NCBI RefSeq assembly: GCF_000761485.1
Contig: NZ_JPMX01000042.1
Location: 1-64,000 of the forward strand
DNA from: Modestobacter caceresii
Lineage (GTDB): Bacteria > Actinomycetota > Actinomycetes > Mycobacteriales > Geodermatophilaceae
Length of the DNA: 64,000 nucleotides
Direction of reading: 5' to 3'
In this document: piece after piece, positions 18,356-25,786 of the stretch
How the letters are laid out: each line of letters starts with the position of its first letter
How positions within the stretch are numbered: the stretch's first letter is position 1
Position numbers and translations under genes: made by a program
The notes under the pieces: generated by a model
What the model was told of the DNA's origin: nothing
Databases searched by the model: none
What the model saw: only the letters and a program-made list of their open reading frames with translations

Positions 18356-18814
18356 TCAGGCGTAGGTGCGGGTGACCCACTCGGCGATGCAGACCGGCTT
18401 GTCGCCGCCCTCGCGCTCGATGGTGACGGTGACGGTGTTCTGCAGCCCGCCGGCGATCTCCTCCACGTCCTTGAGGGTCACCCGCGCCCGGACCTTCGAG
18501 CCGACCGGCACGGGCGCGGGGAAGCGGACCTTGTTCAGTCCGTAGTTCACGCCCATCTTCGCGTCGGTGACCGTGTAGGTCTGCGAGACCAGGGGCACGA
18601 GCAGCGACAGGGTCATGTAGCCGTGCGCGATCGGGCCGCCGAAGGGGCTCTCCGCCTTCGCCCGCTCGACGTCGACGTGGATCCACTGGTGGTCACCGGT
18701 GGCGTCGGCGAACAGGTTGACCGCCTCCTGGGTCACCTCGTACCAGTCGCTGGTGCCGAGTTCCTGGCCCTTCAGCGAGGGCAGCTCGGCGATGGTGGTG
18801 GTGGTGCTGGTCAT
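18356..18814 (-). CDS. MaoC-like (R)-specific enoyl-CoA hydratase
   Basis: This 152-residue single hot-dog-fold protein hydrates the double bond of an enoyl-CoA. It carries the catalytic hydratase motif FADATGDHQWIHVD followed by GGPIAHGYMTLSL, with the Asp and His in their usual places. It is the last gene of a four-gene leftward operon and overlaps the acyl-CoA ligase by four bases. Together with ligase, SDR and amidohydrolase it fits the CouM-like step (hydration of a hydroxycinnamoyl-CoA). The general family is clear; the specific substrate is inferred from context. Confidence 0.88.
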   Translation of the reverse strand: MTSTTTTIAELPSLKGQELGTSDWYEVTQEAVNLFADATGDHQWIHVDVERAKAESPFGGPIAHGYMTLSLLVPLVSQTYTVTDAKMGVNYGLNKVRFPAPVPVGSKVRARVTLKDVEEIAGGLQNTVTVTIEREGGDKPVCIAEWVTRTYA

Positions 18815-20355
18815 GCGTCCTCCTCGGTTGGCACGTACGTCTGTCGCAGGTCCGGCTTGCGGATCTTGCCGGTCGCGGTCTTGGGCAGCTCGTCCACGTA
18901 GCGGACCTCCTTGGGCACCTTGAACCCGGCGAGCCGTTCTCGCAGCGCGGCGCGGAGCGCGTCGGCGTCACGGGGGGCCCCGGGCGCGGGGACGACGACG
19001 GCCAGGCCGACCTCGCCCCAGTGCGGGTCGGGCTTGCCGATCACCGCGACCTCCTGCACCTCGGGGAGCTCCAGCATCACCGACTCGACCTCCGCCGGGT
19101 ACACGTTCTCCCCGCCCGAGATGATCATGTCCTTGTAGCGGTCGCGGATGTAGAGGTAGCCGTCCTCGTCGGTGGAGCCGGCGTCCCCGGAGTGGTACCA
19201 GCCGTCCACGATCGCGGCGGCGGTGGCGTCGGGCGCGTTCCAGTACCCGGCCATGACGTTCGGCCCGGACAGCACGATCTCGCCGACCTCACCCGGCGGG
19301 CACTCGGTCCCGTCGGGCCGCACGACCCGGACGTCGGTGAAGAACTGCGACTTCCCGGCCGACCCGACCTTGGTCACCGCGTCCGCGCTGTCCAGCGCGG
19401 TGCCGGCCGGGGCCGTCTCGGTCATCCCGTAGGCCTGCTGCACGGTCACCCCACGCTCCAGCCAGGTGCGCAGCAGCGGGAGGGGGAGCGGTGCCCCGGC
19501 GGCGCCGATGGTGCGCAGCGCCGAGAGGTCGAGGGTGCCGAAGTCCGGCTGGCGGCTGAGCGCGTCGAGCATCGTGGGGACGGCGAAGAACGACGTCACC
19601 CGCTGCTCGGCGATGACCGCCAACGTCGCCGGCGGGTCGAACCCCCGCACGAGCACGACGCAGCCGCCGCGCAGCAGGGTCGGGTTGAGCGTCCCGTTCA
19701 GCCCGCCGATGTGGAAGAGCGGGGCGAGGGCAAGCGTCCGTTCGTCGGGGGTGAAGTCGAAGCCGAGCACCTGGCTCATGCACGACCAGGTCATGTTCCC
19801 GTGGGTCAGCACCGCGCCCTTGGGTCGTCCGGTGGTGCCGGAGGTGTACATGATCAGGCAGATGTCGTCGAGGGTGACCGGCTCGTCGCGCTGCACCGGC
19901 TCCGCCTCCGCCAGCAGCCCCGCCCAGTCCAGCGAGTCGGCGCCGCCGGACAGTGGGGGCTCGGCCGCCACCCAGTGCCGGACGGCGGGCAGGGCCGCGC
20001 GCAGGGCGTCCGCCGTCGCCCCGTGCTCCCGGCCGTGCACGACCAGGGACGCACCGGAGTGCTCGAGCACGTACTGCGCCTCGGGCGGGGTGAGCCGGGC
20101 GTTGACCGGCACCCAGATCGCGCCGAGCTGGCCGCACGCGTAGTGCGCCTCGAGCCCGGCCGGGTGGTTCCCGCCGAACCACGCGACCCGGTCACCGCGC
20201 TGCACCCCGAGCCCGGCCAGCGCGGTGGCGGCCCGCCGCACCCGCAGGGCGAACTCGCCGTGCGTCGTCGTCGTCCCCTCGAACCAGAGCGCCGGCTTGT
20301 GCGGGGAGCTCCGCAGCCGGCGTTCGGGCCAGGAGCCCAGTCCGGCGTTCCTCAC
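18811..20355 (-). CDS. Acyl-CoA ligase (AMP-forming), candidate aryl/hydroxycinnamoyl-CoA synthetase
   Basis: This 514-residue member of the ANL superfamily activates a carboxylic acid via an acyl-adenylate to its CoA thioester. The P-loop-like motif is MYTSGTTGRPKG, the adenylate-binding motif is QQAYGMTETAP, and the hinge/C-domain motifs are YHSGDAG and RYKDMIISGGENVYP with the catalytic Lys in KTATGKI. It overlaps the MaoC gene and the amidohydrolase gene by four bases each. This places it as the entry step of the pathway encoded by the operon, likely activating a hydroxycinnamate. The substrate cannot be read from the sequence. Confidence 0.9.
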   Translation of the reverse strand: MRNAGLGSWPERRLRSSPHKPALWFEGTTTTHGEFALRVRRAATALAGLGVQRGDRVAWFGGNHPAGLEAHYACGQLGAIWVPVNARLTPPEAQYVLEHSGASLVVHGREHGATADALRAALPAVRHWVAAEPPLSGGADSLDWAGLLAEAEPVQRDEPVTLDDICLIMYTSGTTGRPKGAVLTHGNMTWSCMSQVLGFDFTPDERTLALAPLFHIGGLNGTLNPTLLRGGCVVLVRGFDPPATLAVIAEQRVTSFFAVPTMLDALSRQPDFGTLDLSALRTIGAAGAPLPLPLLRTWLERGVTVQQAYGMTETAPAGTALDSADAVTKVGSAGKSQFFTDVRVVRPDGTECPPGEVGEIVLSGPNVMAGYWNAPDATAAAIVDGWYHSGDAGSTDEDGYLYIRDRYKDMIISGGENVYPAEVESVMLELPEVQEVAVIGKPDPHWGEVGLAVVVPAPGAPRDADALRAALRERLAGFKVPKEVRYVDELPKTATGKIRKPDLRQTYVPTEEDA

Positions 20356-21224
20356 CGCAGCCCCAGGGCCACGATCGCGTTCTCCTTCATGATGAGCGGC
20401 CGGACCTCGTCCTTGATCTCCAGGGCCTCGAAGTCGCGGATCCAGCGCTCCGGGCGCAGCAGCGGGTAGTCCGAGCCGAACAGCACCTTCCGCTTCAGCA
20501 TCGTGTTCGCGGCGCGGACCAGCTGCGGCGGGAAGTACTTCGGCGACCAGCCGGAGAGGTCGATGTAGACGTTGGCCTTGTGGGTGGCCACCGAGATGGC
20601 GGCGTCCTGCCAGGGCACCGAGGGGTGGGCCATGATGATCGTCAGGCCCGGGAAGTCGGCCGCGACGTCGTCCAGCAGCATCGGGTCGGAGTAGCGCAAC
20701 TTGATCCCGCGCCCGCCGGGCAGCCCGGCGCCGATCCCGGTCTGCCCGGTGTGGAACAGCGCCGGGACGCCGAGGGACTGCAGCTCCTCGTACAGCGGGT
20801 ACACCGCGCGGTCGTTGGGCAGGAAGTCCTGCAGGCTGGGGTGGAACTTGAACCCCCGCACGCCGTGCTCCTGCACCAGCCGGCGGGCCGCCCGGATGCC
20901 GGCCACCCCGCGAGCCGGGTCGATCGACCCGAACGGGATGAGGACGTCGGGGTGCTGCGCGGCGAGGTCGGCGATCTCCTCGTTGGACAGCGTCATCTGC
21001 CCGGTGGCCGCCTCGGCGTCGACGGTGAAGACGACCGCGGCCATCTGCTTGCCCCGGTAGTCGGCGGCGATGTCGGGGACGGTCGGGTCGTAGGGGTCGC
21101 CCTTGAAGTACTGGCTGGCGGCGGCGTTGAGCTCGTCGTCCAGCGCGAGGTGCCCGTGCTGGTCGGCGTGCACGTGGACGTGCACGTCGATCGCGACCAG
21201 CGTGTCCAGGTCCAGCCCGGTCAC
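20352..21224 (-). CDS. Amidohydrolase (TIM-barrel), candidate beta-ketoacyl-CoA hydrolase of a phenylpropanoid pathway
   Basis: This 290-residue metal-dependent hydrolase belongs to the amidohydrolase-2/ACMSD group. It has an N-terminal DVHVHVHADQHG metal motif, HPSLQDFLP, LFHTGQTG, IIMAHPSVPWQ and a C-terminal LFGSDYPLLRPERW with the catalytic Asp. The GTG at 21224 overlaps the SDR stop (GTGA); the longer open frame upstream is an SDR shadow. In actinobacterial hydroxycinnamate catabolism an amidohydrolase (CouO/Phd type) splits aryl-beta-ketopropionyl-CoA into the benzoate and acetyl-CoA. Its position between ligase and SDR suggests the same role here; this is inference from gene order. Confidence 0.82.
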   Translation of the reverse strand: MTGLDLDTLVAIDVHVHVHADQHGHLALDDELNAAASQYFKGDPYDPTVPDIAADYRGKQMAAVVFTVDAEAATGQMTLSNEEIADLAAQHPDVLIPFGSIDPARGVAGIRAARRLVQEHGVRGFKFHPSLQDFLPNDRAVYPLYEELQSLGVPALFHTGQTGIGAGLPGGRGIKLRYSDPMLLDDVAADFPGLTIIMAHPSVPWQDAAISVATHKANVYIDLSGWSPKYFPPQLVRAANTMLKRKVLFGSDYPLLRPERWIRDFEALEIKDEVRPLIMKENAIVALGLR

Positions 21225-22129
21225 TTCGGGGGCTCCGGCAGCTGCTGGCCCACCGTCTGCTGGGACGACGCGAACTTCGCCGGCCACGCCTCGGCGATGG
21301 CGTCGGGCGACCAGCCGGTGCCGTCGGCGAACTCGACGACGACCTCGGTCGGGTGGCTCCACAGTGCGAGCCGGTCGCCGCCGATGCCCACGGCCTGCCC
21401 GGTGATCCCGGCCGCGGCGTCGGAGGCGAGGAAGGCCACCAGGCCGGCGGCGTCCTGGGGGCTGCCGAAGCCCAGCTCCTGCCGGGCGAAGGCCGGCAGC
21501 GGGTCTCCGGCGGCGAGCGCGTCGACGTAGGGCTTGAGGAAGGGCACCGTCTCGGTCATCGCGGTGGCGGCGACCGGGACGACGGCGTTGACGGTGATCT
21601 CGGCCCGGGCCAGCTCCATCGCCCAGGTGCGCACCATGCCGACGATCCCGGCCTTGGCGGCGGCGTAGTTGGTCTGGCCGAAGTTGCCGACCTGGCCGGT
21701 GGGGGAGCCGATGCAGATGACCCGGCCGCCCTCGCCCTGCTCGCGCATCCGGATCGCGGCGGCACGGGTGCAGGTGAAGGTGCCGCGCAGGTGGGTGGTG
21801 AGGACGGCGTCGAACTGCTCGTCGGTCATCTTCCACACGGTGGTGTCGCGCAGGATGCCGGCGTTGTTGACCAGCACGTCCAGCCGGCCGAACTCGTCCA
21901 CCGCCCGGTCGACGAGCGCCTGGGCGGCCTCGCTGCTGCCGACCGCGACGACCTCGGCGACGGCGGTGCCCCCGGCGTCGGTGATCGACTGCACGGCGGC
22001 CTCGGCGACGTCGGGGTCGACGTCGTTGACGACGACGGCGGCCCCGCAGCGGGCGAGTTCGGTGGCGTAGGCGAGGCCGAGGCCCCGTCCGGATCCGGTG
22101 ACGACGGCGACCTTGCCGGTCAGGTCCAT
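21221..22129 (-). CDS. Short-chain dehydrogenase/reductase
   Basis: This 302-residue NAD(P)-dependent oxidoreductase has the cofactor motif VVTGSGRGLGLAYA near the N-terminus, the NNAG motif, the catalytic Ser in ICIGSPTG and the YAAAK Tyr-Lys pair. A C-terminal extension of about 50 residues follows the core. It is the first gene of the leftward four-gene operon; an ATG with an upstream AAGGAGCAC site supports the start. In the proposed pathway it would oxidise the beta-hydroxyacyl-CoA formed by the MaoC hydratase (CouN-like step). It could instead serve a fatty acid pathway. Confidence 0.88.
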   Translation of the reverse strand: MDLTGKVAVVTGSGRGLGLAYATELARCGAAVVVNDVDPDVAEAAVQSITDAGGTAVAEVVAVGSSEAAQALVDRAVDEFGRLDVLVNNAGILRDTTVWKMTDEQFDAVLTTHLRGTFTCTRAAAIRMREQGEGGRVICIGSPTGQVGNFGQTNYAAAKAGIVGMVRTWAMELARAEITVNAVVPVAATAMTETVPFLKPYVDALAAGDPLPAFARQELGFGSPQDAAGLVAFLASDAAAGITGQAVGIGGDRLALWSHPTEVVVEFADGTGWSPDAIAEAWPAKFASSQQTVGQQLPEPPK

Positions 22130-22190
22130 GAGTGCTCCTTCGTTCGACGCCGTGGTGGCGACGGTTGGGGGGATCGGTGGGTGGGTGGGG

Positions 22191-23150
22191 TCACGGGCCG
22201 GGAGCGGCGCGGACCGCCCGGGTCAGGGCGGCGTCGGCCCCGGGCCGGAGGGCGGCGAACGTCCGCCGGTAGAGGTCGGTGCTGCGGGCGGCCGGCCAGT
22301 CCGGGCCGAGGTGGCGCGCGGGGAGCCCGGGGTCGGTCCCCAGCAGCCGGAGCCAGTCGGCGATGAGCAGGGTGGCCCGCCCCAGCTCGCTGAGGTCCTC
22401 CGGCGGTGCGGCCCACGCCTGGAGGAAGAGCTCGTGCGCGGCGAGCACGGCCGGGACGTCCCAGGCCCGGTGCACCAGTCCGTCGACGTCGGTGCCCGGC
22501 AGCGGCTGCGCCGCGAACCAGTCGGCCAGCCCGGCGGCGTCCTCCAGGCCGGCCTCGGCGAAGACCTCCGCGACGTCGACCGTGCCCGGGGCGATCCACA
22601 GCCCGTCGCGCAGCCCGCCGAAGCCCGCCCACGCCAACCGGGAGCGCACCCGGTGCCGGAGGTCGCGGAGGCTCTCCGGCATCGAGTAGCTCAGCAGCGT
22701 CCAGCTGCCCTCGGGGTGCTCGAACGGGGTGGGGGAGTCGACCCGCCGGCCGGCCCGGCTCAGCACCCCCTCGCTCAGGGCGGTCAGCTGGTAGCGCGCG
22801 GTGCGCCCCACCTGCGACCGCTCCAGCAGGCCGCGGTGGGTCATCCGCTTGAGCGTGGCGCGGGCGGCGGCCTCGGTGACGCCGAGCTCCCCGAGGAGGT
22901 CGAGCAGCACCACCGCCGGCAGCGGGGGCACCTCCCGGCCCTGTACGAAACCGCCGAGGAAGCCCAGCAGCAGCGACTGGGGCCGGTGCGGCCCGTCCGC
23001 CCCGCGGTCGGCCGGCGCCGGAGCCGCCTGGGAGTTCACCGCTGCGTCCGCGTCCGCAGTCGCCTCCACAGGTCCCACGTCCGCAGTCGTCTCCACTGCG
23101 CCCACGTCCGCAGTCGCCTCCACCGCACCCACGTCCGCAGTCGCCTCCAC
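22191..23150 (-). CDS. PaaX family transcriptional regulator with a repeat-encoded N-terminal tail
   Basis: This protein of up to 319 residues resembles PaaX, the phenylacetyl-CoA-responsive repressor. A winged helix region (LLGFLGGFVQGREVPPLPAV to TLKRMTHRGLLERSQVGRTA, both shown in part) is followed by the long PaaX central and C-terminal domains. The first ~40 residues are 9-residue repeats (VEATADVGA) coming from the 27-bp DNA repeat at 23051-23158. If translation starts instead at the GTG at 23039 the repeats would be leader DNA. It is divergent from the Liv transporter operon, with an inverted repeat between them, and is probably the local regulator sensing an aryl-CoA. The effector is unknown. 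Confidence 0.82.
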   Translation of the reverse strand: MEATADVGAVEATADVGAVETTADVGPVEATADADAAVNSQAAPAPADRGADGPHRPQSLLLGFLGGFVQGREVPPLPAVVLLDLLGELGVTEAAARATLKRMTHRGLLERSQVGRTARYQLTALSEGVLSRAGRRVDSPTPFEHPEGSWTLLSYSMPESLRDLRHRVRSRLAWAGFGGLRDGLWIAPGTVDVAEVFAEAGLEDAAGLADWFAAQPLPGTDVDGLVHRAWDVPAVLAAHELFLQAWAAPPEDLSELGRATLLIADWLRLLGTDPGLPARHLGPDWPAARSTDLYRRTFAALRPGADAALTRAVRAAPGP

Positions 23151-23158
23151 AGGTACCC
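23051..23158. repeat. Four tandem 27-bp repeats at the PaaX gene start
   Basis: Four consecutive 27-bp units begin with CGTCCGCAGTCGCCTCCAC (23051, 23078, 23105, 23132). Only a few bases differ between units, mostly in the last eight positions. On the minus strand each unit encodes nine residues, so changes in copy number would keep the reading frame. Confidence 0.9.
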
Positions 23159-23191
23159 CCCGTCCGAGCCGCCGGGCGGCGACTCGGACAC

Positions 23192-23237
23192 AAAGCTAGA
23201 CAACTCCTTGACGCGCGTCGAGACCCTCTCTAGCTTT
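23192..23237. promoter_or_regulatory. Divergent operator and promoter between paaX-like gene and Liv operon
   Basis: AAAGCTAGA (23192-23200) and its exact inverse TCTAGCTTT (23229-23237) are separated by 28 bp; the similarity extends further to CACAAAGCTAGA against TCTAGCTTTCGTG with one inserted base. A promoter for the rightward operon overlaps it: TTGACG (23208-23213), 17-bp spacer, TAGCTT (23231-23236), so the right arm covers the -10 box. The region is much more AT-rich than its surroundings. A PaaX-type dimer binding both arms would repress the transporter; that binding is inferred. Confidence 0.65.
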
Positions 23238-23304
23238 CGTGTGACACCGACCACGTCGGACGAGCGCCGCTCGTCCCTCTCGGGAGCGACCAGGAAGGAC
23301 GGCG

Positions 23305-24867
23305 ATGGCCGAACCGCTGCTGAGCGTCGAGCACCTCGACGTCTCCTACGACGGCGCAGTCCAGGCGTTGCGCGACGTGTCGCTGGAGGTCGCGGCCGGG
23401 TCGGTCGTCGCCGTCCTCGGCTCCAACGGCGCGGGGAAGACGTCGCTGCTGCGGGCGGTCTCCCGGGCCCTGGGCTCCTACGGCGGCGCGGTCACCGGCG
23501 GCACGATCCGCTACCAGGGCGTGGACCTCGCCGGGCTGGACACCTCCACGGTGGTCCGGCGCGGGCTGGTCCAGGTGCCCGAGGGGCGGCGCGTCTTCCG
23601 GGACCTCACCGTGGAGGAGAACCTGCGCGCCGGCGGGTTCACCGTCCGCGACGCCAAGGCCCGGGACGAGGCCCGCGACCGGGTCTTCGACCTCTTCCCG
23701 GTGCTCGCCGAGCGCCGCACCCAGCTCGGCGGGCTGCTGTCCGGTGGCCAGCAGCAGATGCTGGCGATGGGCCGCGCGCTGATGACCTCCCCGCAGCTGC
23801 TGCTGCTCGACGAGCCCTCGCTCGGCCTCGCCCCGCTCCTGGTCGACCAGATCGGCGAGATCGTCACCACGATCAACGCCCAGGGCACCGCCGTCCTCCT
23901 CATCGAGCAGAACGCGGTGATGGGCCTGCGGGTCGCCGACCGCGCCTACGTGCTCGAGGTGGGCCACGTGACCGCGGCCGGCAGCGCCGACGAGCTCGCG
24001 GCCAGCGACGACGTCCGGCAGCGCTACCTGGGCGCCGCTGCGCCGGAGCGTCCCGCGGCCGTCGTCGTCACCGAGCCGGGGATCCCGACCGCCGAGGCGC
24101 CCAAGCGGCTCGCCGTCGAGGGGCTGACCGTCCGGTTCGGTGGCATCGCCGCGCTGTCGGAGGTCTCCTTCGCCGTCGAGCCCGGCACCGTGCACGCGCT
24201 GATCGGGCCGAACGGGGCGGGCAAGTCCACCTGCATCAACGTGCTCGGCGGCGCCTACCGCGCCACCGAGGGGCGGGTGACCTACGGCGAGGACGAGCTG
24301 ACCGCGCTGCCCTCCCACCGGACCGCCGGGCTGGGCGTCGCGCGGACCTTCCAGAACATCTCGCTGGCCCTCGAGGACACCGTCGAGGACAACCTGCTGG
24401 TCGGTCGGCACCGGTTGATGCGCTCCGGAGTCCTGGCCAGTGCCCTGCGCACACCCGGGGCCCGCCGCGAGGAGCGCGCGCACCGGTCGACCGTCCGCGA
24501 CATCGCCGACCTCCTCGGCCTGGGCCCGCTGCTGCACGTGCCCGTGCACAGCCTGTCCTACGGCAACCGCAAGCGCGTCGAGATGGGCCGGGCGCTGGCC
24601 GCCCGCCCGTCCCTGCTGCTGCTGGACGAGCCGGTCGCCGGGATGACCCACGGGGAGTCGCAGGAGATGGCCGAGACCATCCGCCAGGTGCGCCGGGACC
24701 TGGGGCTGTCGGTGCTGCTCGTCGAGCACGACATGCCCTTCGTGATGGGGCTCGCCGAGCAGGTCACCGTCCTCGACTTCGGCAAGAAGATCGCCGAGGG
24801 CACCCCGGCCGAGGTCCAGCGCGACCCCGAGGTGCTCCGGGCCTACCTCGGGGCGTCGGCAGCGTGA
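23305..24867 (+). CDS. Branched-chain-amino-acid-type ABC transporter, fused LivF-LivG ATPases
   Basis: This 520-residue protein carries two complete ABC ATPase domains in one chain, which are normally separate LivF and LivG subunits. The first has Walker A GSNGAGKT (residues 39-46), signature LLSGGQQQM and Walker B LLLLDEPSLGLAP (LivF type). The second has Walker A GPNGAGKST near residue 301, signature SLSYGNRKRVEM and LLLLDEPVAGM (LivG type). A linker of about 25 residues joins them. The ATG has a GGAAGGAC site upstream. Genes for both permeases and the binding protein follow directly. Linked catabolic genes suggest an aromatic acid rather than an amino acid as substrate. Confidence 0.92.
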   Translation: MAEPLLSVEHLDVSYDGAVQALRDVSLEVAAGSVVAVLGSNGAGKTSLLRAVSRALGSYGGAVTGGTIRYQGVDLAGLDTSTVVRRGLVQVPEGRRVFRDLTVEENLRAGGFTVRDAKARDEARDRVFDLFPVLAERRTQLGGLLSGGQQQMLAMGRALMTSPQLLLLDEPSLGLAPLLVDQIGEIVTTINAQGTAVLLIEQNAVMGLRVADRAYVLEVGHVTAAGSADELAASDDVRQRYLGAAAPERPAAVVVTEPGIPTAEAPKRLAVEGLTVRFGGIAALSEVSFAVEPGTVHALIGPNGAGKSTCINVLGGAYRATEGRVTYGEDELTALPSHRTAGLGVARTFQNISLALEDTVEDNLLVGRHRLMRSGVLASALRTPGARREERAHRSTVRDIADLLGLGPLLHVPVHSLSYGNRKRVEMGRALAARPSLLLLDEPVAGMTHGESQEMAETIRQVRRDLGLSVLLVEHDMPFVMGLAEQVTVLDFGKKIAEGTPAEVQRDPEVLRAYLGASAA

Positions 24868-24892
24868 ACGGCAGCGGAGCGGAGACCCCGAG

Positions 24893-25786
24893 ATGAGCTA
24901 CTTCCTCACCCAGGTCCTCAACGGCCTGTCCTACGGGCTGGTGCTGAGCCTGATCGCGGCCGGGTTCGCCATCGTCTTCACCTCGACCGGGGTGCTGAAC
25001 TTCGCGCACGGCTCGATCGTGCTGCTGGGGGCCTACCTGGTCGCGGTCCTGCACCCGACGATCGGCTTCTGGCCCGCGATGCTGGTGGCGCTGTTCGGTG
25101 CGGCGCTGGTCGGGGTGCTGATCAACGCGCTCCTGGTGCGCAACCTCGCCGATCCCGAGCCCGGGGCCGCGGCCATCCTCATGCTCGGGGTGGACATCGT
25201 GCTGCTCACCGAGCTGACCCGGCGGATCGGCAACCAGGTGCTCCCGGTCGGTGCGCCGTGGGGGGCCTCGGTGGTCCGCTTCGGCGACATCGCGCTGCCC
25301 ACCGGACGGGTGGTGGCGGCCGGGGTGACGGTGGTCGCGTTCGCCGCCCTCTGGTACCTCTTCTCCCGCACCGACCTCGGTGTGGGCATGCGCGCCGCGG
25401 CCGCCGACGGCCCGACCGCCTCGCTGATGGGCATCCGGCTGTCCCGCACCGCGGCCACCGGCTGGGCGCTGGCCGGTGTGCTCGCCGCGGTCGCCGGCGT
25501 CTTCCTCACCTCCTTCCCCTCCCCGGGGGTCGCCCCGACGATCGCGCTCAGCGCCTTCGCGGCGATCCCGGCGTGGGTGCTCGGCGGGTTCGACTCGGTG
25601 CCCGGCGCCGTCGTCGGCGGCCTGCTCATCGGGCTCACCAGTGCCCTGGTCACCGGCTACGAGGGCGACCTCGAGCACGTCCTGGGCGCCGGGTTCGGCG
25701 AGGTCGCGCCGTACGTGGTCATGATCGTCGTCCTGCTCGTGCGGCCCTCGGGCCTCATGGGCAGCAAGGAGGCCGTCCGTGTCTGA
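24893..25786 (+). CDS. Liv-type ABC transporter permease (LivH family)
   Basis: This 297-residue permease has about eight membrane helices and the LivH signature region (GLSYGLVLSLIAAGFAIV, NFAHGSIVLLGAY). The cytoplasmic coupling motif RAAAADGPTASLMGI meets the ATPase. It starts 25 bp after the fused ATPase gene and overlaps the second permease by 8 bp. It forms one half of the membrane channel. Confidence 0.92.
   Translation: MSYFLTQVLNGLSYGLVLSLIAAGFAIVFTSTGVLNFAHGSIVLLGAYLVAVLHPTIGFWPAMLVALFGAALVGVLINALLVRNLADPEPGAAAILMLGVDIVLLTELTRRIGNQVLPVGAPWGASVVRFGDIALPTGRVVAAGVTVVAFAALWYLFSRTDLGVGMRAAAADGPTASLMGIRLSRTAATGWALAGVLAAVAGVFLTSFPSPGVAPTIALSAFAAIPAWVLGGFDSVPGAVVGGLLIGLTSALVTGYEGDLEHVLGAGFGEVAPYVVMIVVLLVRPSGLMGSKEAVRV

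Noticed and set aside
20352-21836. Amidohydrolase fused to a long N-terminal extension
   Set aside because: The extension is an out-of-frame reading of the SDR gene. The GTG at 21224 in the SDR stop gives a protein of normal family length.
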